Positions 1-5,956 of a stretch of 9,223 nucleotides of DNA are shown one piece after another. Source of the stretch: Clostridiaceae bacterium (lineage in GTDB: Bacteria; Bacillota; Clostridia; Oscillospirales; Acutalibacteraceae); assembly GCA_016297645.1 (NCBI GenBank), contig JAEDGF010000072.1, positions 1-9,223 on the forward strand, in the 5' to 3' direction. The notes under the pieces are model-generated. The model did not search any database, was not told the origin of the DNA, and worked only from the letters and a program-made list of their open reading frames with translations. The translations under genes and the position numbers were made by a program. Each line of letters starts with the position of its first letter. Positions within the stretch are counted from its first letter, which is position 1.

Positions 1-1
1 C

Positions 2-29
2 ATTGTAGCATATATTTTGAAAATTTCAA
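2..29 (-). promoter_or_regulatory. Leftward sigma-A-type promoter with a TTGAAA dyad
   Basis: On the minus strand there is a -35 box TTGAAA (24-29), a 16-base spacer and an extended -10 box TGC-TACAAT (10 to 2). It points out of the left edge, so it probably drives a gene not in this window. The -35 overlaps a perfect 8-bp inverted repeat (AATTTCAA at 22-29 and TTGAAATT at 37-44, 7-base gap), and TTGAAA-A-TTTCAA (17-29) forms a second dyad with the same half-site. A dimeric repressor or activator binding there is an inference; the boxes and dyads are seen directly. Confidence 0.55.
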
Positions 30-55
30 TACCTACTTGAAATTATTTTTTCCCG

Positions 56-97
56 CGCCGCATTTAATCGGCGTGCAGCGCTTTTCAGCGGAGCACG
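56..97 (-). other. Hairpin pair after the catabolic operon
   Basis: Just downstream of the stop at 115 the minus-strand transcript can form two small stems. One has arms CGTGC/GCACG and CGCT/AGCG around a GAAA tetraloop (72-97); the other has CGCCG/CGGCG arms (56-73), so the two compete for bases 72-73. Neither is followed by a run of T on the minus strand, so a classical intrinsic terminator is not shown. They could still end or protect the 3' end of the three-gene mRNA. Confidence 0.3.
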
Positions 98-114
98 GCA
101 GGAAAAAACGGGGC

Positions 115-1080
115 TTATGCCCACCACATCTCGGCGGGGGTTTCCTTTATAAGGCAGCGGTTGAGCATTTCAACTGCTTTGGTGAGTCCCTCGTTCTGGC
201 TCATGAGGCTGTCCTCATGCTCGATGGAGAGAACATGGTCGTAGCCGACAAGGCGGAGGTTGGAAATGATCTCTTTCCAGTATATCTCGTCATTGCCGTA
301 GCCGACCGAGCGGAAGAGCCACGAGCGGTGGATCTCGTCCGAGTAGGGCTTTGTATCAAGCACGCCTGTACGGGCGATGTTGTACTTGTCAAGCCGCGTA
401 TCCTTTGCGTGAACATGGAAAATAGCGTCGCCGAGCGCACGGATGACCGCGACCGGCTCCATGCCCTGCCAAATAAGGTGGCTCGGGTCGAAGTTCGCGC
501 CAAGCTCCGGACCTACCGCCTCGCGGATGCGGAGCATACTCTCGGTGTTGTAAACGCAGAAGCCGGGGTGAAGCTCGAAGGCTATCTTGTTTACGCCGTG
601 CTCCTTTGCGAATTTTACAAGCTCCGTCCAGTAGGGAATGAGGACATCGTTCCACTGCCAGTCGAGGATTTTAAGGAAGTCGTCGGGCCACGGGCAGGTA
701 ACCCAGTTGGGGTACTTTGCTCCCTCGTGGTCGCCGGGGCAGCCGGAAAATGTGTTTATCTGATGCAGACCGAGTTTCTCCGCAAGAAGGATGGTGCTGC
801 GGATGGTTCTGTCGGCTGCTGCCGCTTCGTCTTTGTTGGGGTGAACGGGATTCGAGTGGCACGAAAGAGCCGAAATTTCGACATTGTATTTTTTGATAAG
901 CTCCTTGAAATCGTCAAGCGCTTTGTTGTCGTTAAGAAGCACATCGGGGTTTGCGTGGGCGTTGCCGGGGTAGCCGCCGCAGCCTATTTCAACCGCCTCA
1001 ATGCCGAGAGATGTAAAGTATTTCAGCGCTTCCTCGAAGGGGAGGTTGCTGAGCAGAGTGGTAAATACACCGAGTTTCAT
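115..1080 (-). CDS. Sugar phosphate isomerase/epimerase family TIM-barrel protein (long form)
   Basis: A 321-residue cytosolic protein of the xylose isomerase-like TIM-barrel superfamily (AP endonuclease 2 fold). Members isomerise, epimerise or dehydrate keto sugars and inosose, usually with one divalent metal. The likely metal set is visible in barrel order: E169 in AFELHPGF, D198 in NFDPSHL, H224 in FHVHAKD and E287 in SIEHED; H171, H201 and D227 lie close to them. The N-terminus MKLGVFTTLL is a typical first barrel strand, which supports the ATG at 1080. An AAAGGA ribosome site (1096-1091) lies 10 bases upstream. It is the last gene of a leftward operon after the oxidoreductase and a shorter TIM-barrel protein. 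Length suits IolE-like dehydratases, 3-keto-sugar enzymes and the TIM-barrel subunit of C-glycoside lyases; I cannot choose among these. Family call is firm, substrate unknown. Confidence 0.9.
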   Translation of the reverse strand: MKLGVFTTLLSNLPFEEALKYFTSLGIEAVEIGCGGYPGNAHANPDVLLNDNKALDDFKELIKKYNVEISALSCHSNPVHPNKDEAAAADRTIRSTILLAEKLGLHQINTFSGCPGDHEGAKYPNWVTCPWPDDFLKILDWQWNDVLIPYWTELVKFAKEHGVNKIAFELHPGFCVYNTESMLRIREAVGPELGANFDPSHLIWQGMEPVAVIRALGDAIFHVHAKDTRLDKYNIARTGVLDTKPYSDEIHRSWLFRSVGYGNDEIYWKEIISNLRLVGYDHVLSIEHEDSLMSQNEGLTKAVEMLNRCLIKETPAEMWWA

Positions 1081-1268
1081 TGTGTTACAGTCCTTTCAAT
1101 GGGAGTTCGCCTGAACGGGAAACCGGGAAAAACCCCGGCTCTCCGCGTTTCGGGCAGATGTTCGCTTTTCCCGGACGGGTTGAAGGGCATAGAAAACGCG
1201 CCTTTCGGTCCGAACGCCGTGAGAGAAGCTTGTCTGCCGCTCTCCGGTGTTTTTTGCTGCCGGAAAAA
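1081..1268 (-). other. GC-rich 188-base linker inside the operon, with hairpins
   Basis: This gap separates the two TIM-barrel genes, whereas the previous junction in the operon is only 11 bases. On the minus strand it can form a stem CCGGAGAG/CTCTC-A-CGG (1247-1217, 14-base loop), a 7-bp pairing CGCGTTT/AAACGCG (1200-1194 with 1150-1144), and a CCGGG/CCCGG stem near 1120-1140. No T-run follows them. In the frame of the upstream gene there is no stop for 63 codons after its TAA (1271-1269), up to a TGA at 1079-1077 that overlaps the next ATG. The other minus frames are also largely open, so this may reflect composition only. It could be a dispersed repeat, an RNA processing or attenuation element, or decayed coding sequence. 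No convincing promoter is seen in it. Confidence 0.45.
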
Positions 1269-2006
1269 TTATCTTGCGTGGGCGTTGAGCCACACCATGC
1301 TGCGTGCGATATCCGAAAGTCCGTCGGGCTCGGGATCGTCATTTTCGAGAATGAGCCACTCGATACCGTTGTCGCGCGCCGCTCTGACTACTGCGTCGAG
1401 GTCGTTGTTGCCTTCGCCCAGAGCCTTCGGTGTGCCGTCAAGACCGTCCTTTATGTGAAGATGGACGATCCTGTCGCGGTTTTCGGTGATGAGCTTGTAG
1501 TTGTCCTTACCGGCATGGAAGCTCCAATAGGTGTCTATCTGCATATAGCAGGCTTCCTTAATGCGGTCGAAGATCGTGCCGGGGACGGTGTTGTAAAGCG
1601 GCTCGGAGAACTCCCGGGTGTGGTTGTGGAAGTACACCTTCATGCCGACCTTTTCTGCCTCTTTTTCGGCGTTGCCCATTACCTCGATAACATGGTTCAG
1701 CTCGGTTTCGGTGGAGGTGTCCGCGCCGCCGATGCCGACCGTTTTTGCGCCGAGAGTCTGCATGAATTTGAGGGTGCCTTTTATCTTGTCGGGAGCCATG
1801 TCGTTGTCGAGGTTCATGTGTGCGCCGACCGTGACAAGTCCCAGCTCGTCAAGCGTTTTTTTCAGCGTTTCGGCATCGAAGCCGTGGAAACCGGCAAACT
1901 CAACGCCATCAAAGCCGAGCTCTTTTACTTTTTTGAGAATATCAAGAAAGTTTTCGCCGTTTTCCATATGGTGGCGGAGGGAATAAAGCTGAACTGCAAA
2001 TTTCAT
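1269..2006 (-). CDS. Sugar phosphate isomerase/epimerase family TIM-barrel protein (short form)
   Basis: A 245-residue cytosolic TIM-barrel protein of the same superfamily as the next gene but clearly a different, shorter subfamily. Barrel-start motif MKFAVQLYSLR is typical, as is GFDGVEFAGF (31-40). Metal and active-site residues can be followed: the FHNHTREF segment (H127, H129, E132), D158 in MQIDTYW, H184 and D187 in HLHIKDG, the GEGNNDLD loop (198-204), and E221 in LILEND. These match the arrangement in small keto-sugar and inosose isomerases. The gene starts 11 bases after the oxidoreductase stop, with a GAGGT ribosome site (2019-2015, overlapping that stop) and an eight-A spacer before the ATG, so the two are almost certainly co-transcribed. 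A role converting the ketone made by the upstream oxidoreductase is inference from context. Confidence 0.9.
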   Translation of the reverse strand: MKFAVQLYSLRHHMENGENFLDILKKVKELGFDGVEFAGFHGFDAETLKKTLDELGLVTVGAHMNLDNDMAPDKIKGTLKFMQTLGAKTVGIGGADTSTETELNHVIEVMGNAEKEAEKVGMKVYFHNHTREFSEPLYNTVPGTIFDRIKEACYMQIDTYWSFHAGKDNYKLITENRDRIVHLHIKDGLDGTPKALGEGNNDLDAVVRAARDNGIEWLILENDDPEPDGLSDIARSMVWLNAHAR

Positions 2007-2017
2007 TTTTTTTTACC

Positions 2018-3103
2018 TCAATCATCAAAATATACGGGCTTGCCCGTCTTTGCGGAAGTGTAGATGGCTTCGAGAATGCGTGTTACGCACAGAGCCTGCT
2101 CGGGGAGAACGCACGGATCGTGGTCGTTGAGAAGCGCGTCGATCCACTGTCCCATATCGACAACGGCGGGCTTGGAGGACTTACCGTCGAAGAACGCAAC
2201 GCCGCCTGCTTTGCAGTTAGCGGTTTCTATTGTCTGTCTGCCGTTTTTAACGGTGTTGATTCTCGCGCCGTCGAGTGTGTCGATACCGCCCTTTGTGCCG
2301 CAGAGCATGAAGGTTGCTTCGTGGGGATCGGGGAAGTTGAGCGCCCAGCTCGATTCGAGGTTTATAACCGCGCCGTTTTTCATAACTATGTAACCGAAGG
2401 CGGAATCCTCGACCGTGAACTTCTCGGGATCCCAGTCGCCCCATGCGTTGCCGGTGTTTGTCTGGTCGGCGAGCTTGCGGAAGGTGTTGCCGACGACCAT
2501 TTTCGGCTCGTAATTGTCCATCATCCAAAGGGTGAGGTCGAGAGCGTGAGTGCCAATGTCGATAAGGGGACCGCCGCCCTGCTCATACTCGTTGAGGAAA
2601 ACGCCCCATGTGGGAACTGCGCGGCGGCGTATCGCAAGCGCCTTTGCGTAGTAGATTTCACCCAGCTCGCCGCTCATGCAGACATCCTTTGCAAAGCGGT
2701 TCTCGGCGCACTGACGGTTCTGATAGCCGATGGTGAGCTTTTTGCCGGTCCTCTTGGCGGCTTCGAGCATCTTTTTGGCTTCCTCGTATGTTTTTGCCAT
2801 GGGCTTTTCGCACATTACATCCTTACCGGCTTCAAGAGCGTCGATTGTTATAAAGGAATGCGAACGGTTGGGAGTGCAGACATGAACGACATCGATTGTT
2901 TTGTCTTTAAGAAGCTCCTTGTAGTCGGTGTAGACCTTTGCATCCTCGGTGCCGAATTCCTTTGCGGCTTTTACGGCTCTCTCCTCAATGATATCGCAGA
3001 AAGCCACCATCTCAACGACGGGGAACTCTTTGAGTGCGGGCATATGCTTGCCGTTTGCGATACCGCCGCAGCCGATAATGCCGATGCGAAGTTTTTTGTC
3101 CAT
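2018..3103 (-). CDS. Gfo/Idh/MocA family NAD(P)-dependent oxidoreductase
   Basis: A 361-residue two-domain dehydrogenase, the usual length for the family. The Rossmann fold is at the N-terminus (IGIIGCGGIA, with G11, G13 and A16 of GxGxxA; D37 may contact the cofactor ribose). The signature EKPMAK follows at 99-104, with K100 as the expected catalytic lysine. The substrate domain carries GGGPLIDIGTHALD (176-189), in which D182 and H186 are the expected partners of the lysine. Family members oxidise or reduce a sugar, inositol or glycoside hydroxyl. The RRRAVPTWGVF segment (159-169) before the catalytic motif should help define the subfamily. It is the first gene of the leftward operon, with a GGAGG ribosome site (3118-3114) 10 bases before the ATG and a good promoter upstream. 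Neighbouring TIM-barrel isomerases suggest it makes a keto-sugar or keto-glycoside; the exact substrate is unknown. Confidence 0.92.
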   Translation of the reverse strand: MDKKLRIGIIGCGGIANGKHMPALKEFPVVEMVAFCDIIEERAVKAAKEFGTEDAKVYTDYKELLKDKTIDVVHVCTPNRSHSFITIDALEAGKDVMCEKPMAKTYEEAKKMLEAAKRTGKKLTIGYQNRQCAENRFAKDVCMSGELGEIYYAKALAIRRRAVPTWGVFLNEYEQGGGPLIDIGTHALDLTLWMMDNYEPKMVVGNTFRKLADQTNTGNAWGDWDPEKFTVEDSAFGYIVMKNGAVINLESSWALNFPDPHEATFMLCGTKGGIDTLDGARINTVKNGRQTIETANCKAGGVAFFDGKSSKPAVVDMGQWIDALLNDHDPCVLPEQALCVTRILEAIYTSAKTGKPVYFDD

Positions 3104-3163
3104 TTTTTTTGAACCTCCGAAAAATATCAGATTTTTGTTTTTGGTAGATTATTCTACACTTGC

Positions 3164-3192
3164 ATTATAATGTAAACAGATGCGATATTCAA
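3164..3192 (-). promoter_or_regulatory. Leftward promoter of the oxidoreductase/isomerase operon
   Basis: The minus strand has -35 TTGAAT (3192-3187), exactly 17 bases, and a consensus -10 TATAAT (3169-3164). Transcription would begin near 3157, giving a leader of about 54 bases to the ATG at 3103. The -10 lies inside an imperfect 16-bp palindrome TTGCATTATAATGTAA (3160-3175, one mismatched pair), and 7-bp arms ACACTTG/CAAGTGT (3156-3162 and 3190-3196) bracket the whole promoter. Both are reasonable repressor sites, though the protein is unknown. Confidence 0.75.
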
Positions 3193-3250
3193 GTGTTTTC
3201 TATTTAAAGCCGCAAAGTTTTTTTCCTGTTTTTTGAACTTTAAAAGAAAG

Positions 3251-3301
3251 TTTGTGAAAAGTGTACAGAGCCGGGACGCGGCGTTTGTTATAATTCACAA
3301 A
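3251..3301. repeat. Inverted repeat TTTGTGAA/TTCACAAA between the promoters
   Basis: A perfect 8-bp pair, TTTGTGAA at 3251-3258 and TTCACAAA at 3294-3301, has arms centred 43 bp apart, about four helical turns. It lies between the two divergent promoters in AT-rich DNA. It could be a split operator; chance pairing is also quite possible. Confidence 0.25.
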
Positions 3302-3326
3302 AATTTTATTAGTTTGTATCGCGTTA

Positions 3327-3355
3327 TTGAACCTAACACACAAATATGTTAATAT
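3327..3355 (+). promoter_or_regulatory. Rightward promoter of the transporter operon
   Basis: The plus strand has -35 TTGAAC (3327-3332), exactly 17 bases, and -10 TAATAT (3350-3355) with an extended TGT just before it. The start would be near 3362, giving a leader of about 78 bases to the TTG start at 3440. The -10 is covered by a perfect tandem octamer, AATATGTT twice (3343-3358), and by the dyad ATATGT-TT-ACATAT (3352-3365). Both are candidate operator elements. A second TATAAT at 3289-3294 lacks a well-placed -35 and is less likely. Confidence 0.65.
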
Positions 3356-3423
3356 GTTTACATATATACAGAGGTCAATTTCGGTGCGGCGGTTTCGTCT
3401 GCACCCGATTTTTCGGCTTTCGG

Positions 3424-3429
3424 AAAGGA
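3424..3429 (+). promoter_or_regulatory. Ribosome binding site supporting a TTG start
   Basis: AAAGGA lies 10 bases before the TTG at 3440. No in-frame ATG occurs until codon 42, inside what looks like the first membrane segment, so this weak site and rare start codon are the best explanation for the transporter's N-terminus. Confidence 0.55.
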
Positions 3430-3439
3430 TACGATACTA

Positions 3440-5104
3440 TTGAAAAAAGGCATAAAGCAGCGTATAAACGACGGTATTTCGTTCGTAAAAACACGCTGGA
3501 AAACTCCTGCCCCCGGCGAAACCACAAACCTGAGCGAATTTGCATCTTATTGCTTCGGAACTATGGGAATTTGCGGTTTTACCTTTATCTGCGGTGAAAC
3601 GGTGGCTTTCATTTCGGGCTATTTCTGCGGCGCTATAATGGAGATAAAGCTCATGGACTTTACCATAGTTACCTTCATTGCGCTCGCGGTGCGTTACCTG
3701 ACGCTTTACATAGAGGGCCTGTCGATGACCGTGTTCGAGAACCTTGGGCATATCCCTAAGGAAAAGGTCAAAAAGACGGCGCTGGCGTACATCATATGCG
3801 CCCTTGTCGGTGTCGGGTGCTACTTTGTTCCGCAGGAGCCGTTCGAGTCGCTCATAAAGGGACTTCCCGGAATAGTGGGAAATATCCTCGTAATAATGGG
3901 CGTGGGCGGACTTGTCAACTGGTTTTTGCGCGCGAAGCTCTGCCGCAAATACGGCAGATACAAGCCCTTCATGATGGCGTACGGCGTACCCATTACCATT
4001 CTCACCTGTATAATCACCTTCGTTCCCACAACGCTTGAATATTCCACAAAGATAGTCGTGCTGCACTTTTTGTTTACGCTCCGCACGCGTTTCACGGCGC
4101 TGTACTGCGACACACCCACAAATATTGTCGCACTTATTTCTCCCAACATGATAGAACGGCAGAAGTATTATTCGATAGGCGGAATTTTCCTCGGCTTCTT
4201 CCGTTCGATATTCAGAATCATATTCCCGCTCATTATCTCGGCAACCGGCGGTTACTTCGCAATAAAATCATATCGCGTGTTCATTCCCATTTTTGCAGTT
4301 GCGAGTATGCTTCTGGGGCTTTCGTTTGCAAAGGTCAAGGAGAGAGTTGCGGTAAACGAGGATGAGGGACACAAAGTCGAGTTCAAAAAGAGTGCAAAGA
4401 CGCTTTTGTCGAACAAGTATTTCTGGATAGTCAACCTGAATTCCACATTCCAGCTGTGGAATGCCCTCGGTGACGGAGTTCTCAACTACATAATCATTTA
4501 TCAGATGCGCTACGAAAGTATCCTCGGACTTCTTTCCATCTTCGGTATTTCGAGTGTCGTCGGCAATGTTCTTACTCCGCTGCTCGTTAAGAAATTCGAA
4601 AAACGCACCTGCATTATTCTTATGCGCTCGGTGTGGATGTGCGTGACGGCATGCTACTTTGTTGCCCTTAAATTTTCAAGCATACCGCTTTTCCTCCTCA
4701 TAATGTTTGTCCGTTCTGCAATATCCGCCGCGTGCAACAATATTACGAACAATATGTCTGCGGATGTCCTCGACTACCACCAGTGGAAAACCGGCGAAAG
4801 AGCAGACAATATGCAGCAGATATTCCAGTGGTTTACCACTCCCATCGCTACCGCTCTCGGACTTGTTTCGCCGTGGCTTCTCGGCAAATTCGGCTATACC
4901 TCCGACTGGGATGTCCTTTATGACGGTACAATATTCAACAATATAATGATAGTTTATATCGCGCTGAATGTCGTCGGACTTATCATGTCGACCATACCGT
5001 ATCTGTTCTATGACCTCACACGGGCAAAGCACGATGAATATGTCGCCGAGATAGCCGAGAGGGAAGCCCTTAAAAAGCAGCCGGTACAGGCAGAGGAGGC
5101 GTGA
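3440..5104 (+). CDS. MFS/GPH-type sugar symporter-like transporter, divergent
   Basis: A 554-residue integral membrane protein with about 12 hydrophobic segments, related to the glycoside-pentoside-hexuronide:cation symporter family (MFS_2, MelB-like). The clearest match is ADVLDYHQWKTGERADNM (441-458), a family motif before helix XI; KYGRYKPF (170-177) resembles the loop after helix II. It is longer than the usual 450-500 residues, with a hydrophilic N-terminal stretch of about 30 residues and a charged C-terminal tail (about 527-554). The helix-II cation motif DxxxDPxxG, plain in the third gene of this operon, is not recognisable; by eye the best equivalent is R85...T88...E92-G93. It may therefore use another coupling ion, work as a facilitator, or have a non-transport role. 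The TTG start has an AAAGGA site upstream. It is the first gene of the rightward operon, and its stop overlaps the ribosome-site region of the lipoprotein gene. Confidence 0.85.
   Translation: MKKGIKQRINDGISFVKTRWKTPAPGETTNLSEFASYCFGTMGICGFTFICGETVAFISGYFCGAIMEIKLMDFTIVTFIALAVRYLTLYIEGLSMTVFENLGHIPKEKVKKTALAYIICALVGVGCYFVPQEPFESLIKGLPGIVGNILVIMGVGGLVNWFLRAKLCRKYGRYKPFMMAYGVPITILTCIITFVPTTLEYSTKIVVLHFLFTLRTRFTALYCDTPTNIVALISPNMIERQKYYSIGGIFLGFFRSIFRIIFPLIISATGGYFAIKSYRVFIPIFAVASMLLGLSFAKVKERVAVNEDEGHKVEFKKSAKTLLSNKYFWIVNLNSTFQLWNALGDGVLNYIIIYQMRYESILGLLSIFGISSVVGNVLTPLLVKKFEKRTCIILMRSVWMCVTACYFVALKFSSIPLFLLIMFVRSAISAACNNITNNMSADVLDYHQWKTGERADNMQQIFQWFTTPIATALGLVSPWLLGKFGYTSDWDVLYDGTIFNNIMIVYIALNVVGLIMSTIPYLFYDLTRAKHDEYVAEIAEREALKKQPVQAEEA
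5094..5099 (+). promoter_or_regulatory. Strong ribosome binding site fixing the lipoprotein start
   Basis: A consensus AGGAGG lies inside the last codons of the transporter gene. It is 7 bases before the ATG at 5107 but only 1 base before the in-frame GTG at 5101, so the ATG is the more likely start even though the GTG would give a neat 4-base overlap with the TGA. Confidence 0.8.
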
Positions 5105-5106
5105 AC

Positions 5107-5946
5107 ATGAACAGAAAAAAATATAAGATTCTTGCTTCGGTGCTTGCCGTGCTGTCCGTAATTGCCGTTTTTTCCTCCTGCACCGCCTCCACGCCCGAAA
5201 AGCTCAAATATGAGATTGGCGAGAACGGCGAAGCACGCATTACCGGCTATACGGATATCACCACGCGTACGGAAATTGCCGTCCCGGACGAGATAGACGG
5301 CGCTCCCGTGACGGAGATATGCGATTTCGGCTTGTTCAACGCCGATTCGCTCAAAAAGATAACGATAGGCAAAAATGTCAAAACGATAGGCACTTGGGCG
5401 TTTACCAACAATAAGGGACTTCGCGAGTTCGCAGTTGACCCCGGGAACGCTTATTTCACCGTCGTTGACGGCATTCTGTTCACGAAGGATATGAAAACGC
5501 TCGTGGCGTATCCGCCTGCAAGAAATATCGAATTCGATAAGTTCGCACAGAGCCTCAACACCACCACATACGAGATTCCGGACGGCGTTGAAACTATCCG
5601 CTCGAAGGCGTTTTACAAGTGCGGCTGCGTTACCGAGATAAAAATCCCCGACTCCGTAAAGGTGATAGAGGAAAAGGCGTTTTTTAAGGTCGAAGCGCTC
5701 GAAAACCTTACGCTCCCGAAAAACCTCGGATATATCGGCAAGGACGCGTTCGGCTACTGCGCAAAGGTCAAAACCGTCACTATTCCCTCAACCGTCACCG
5801 AAATAGGGGAATACGCGTTCTATAACTGTACATCGCTGCTCAATATTACCGTCGATAATGCGGAATCGGCTGTTTCCGTCGGAAAGAAATGGTATCCGAC
5901 AATGAACGGCAAAGAGATAAGCGAATTGAAGATATCTTGGAGGTAA
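5107..5946 (+). CDS. BspA-type leucine-rich-repeat lipoprotein
   Basis: A 279-residue predicted lipoprotein. The N-terminus has a basic start (MNRKKYK), a hydrophobic segment (8-22) and a lipobox-like AVFSSC with C25 as the expected lipidated cysteine, so the mature protein should sit on the outer face of the membrane. The rest is made of LRR_5 repeats of the BspA kind: units such as IKIPDSVKVIEEKAF, LTLPKNLGYIGKDAF and VTIPSTVTEIGEYAF, each about 23 residues, plus an irregular insert with VDGILFTKDMKTLVAYPP. Such domains bind proteins, surfaces or glycans; no enzyme motif is seen. It sits between two GPH transporters: it follows the first with no gap (or a 4-base overlap) and its stop is 10 bases before the second, so all three should be translated from one mRNA. 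A link to substrate capture or transporter assembly is inference only. Confidence 0.88.
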   Translation: MNRKKYKILASVLAVLSVIAVFSSCTASTPEKLKYEIGENGEARITGYTDITTRTEIAVPDEIDGAPVTEICDFGLFNADSLKKITIGKNVKTIGTWAFTNNKGLREFAVDPGNAYFTVVDGILFTKDMKTLVAYPPARNIEFDKFAQSLNTTTYEIPDGVETIRSKAFYKCGCVTEIKIPDSVKVIEEKAFFKVEALENLTLPKNLGYIGKDAFGYCAKVKTVTIPSTVTEIGEYAFYNCTSLLNITVDNAESAVSVGKKWYPTMNGKEISELKISWR

Positions 5947-5956
5947 AAGCGTTTTC

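Noticed and set aside
37..1458. A 473-codon open frame on the plus strand across both TIM-barrel genes
   Set aside because: It is antisense to two proteins with clear catalytic motifs and crosses the gap between them. Its translation shows no family motif. Codon bias avoiding certain triplets keeps the opposite strand open.
1080..3112. Long plus-strand frames of 327 and 330 codons (1080-2063 and 2120-3112)
   Set aside because: They mirror the short TIM-barrel gene and the Gfo/Idh/MocA gene, whose motifs are unambiguous; the frames show no motif of their own.
3289..3294. TATAAT as the main rightward -10 box
   Set aside because: No good -35 lies 16-18 bases upstream, whereas TTGAAC-17-TAATAT with an extended -10 lies closer to the gene.
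5101..5106. GTG at 5101 as start of the lipoprotein gene
   Set aside because: It is only one base from AGGAGG, while the ATG two codons later has ideal 7-base spacing; either choice gives the same signal peptide.
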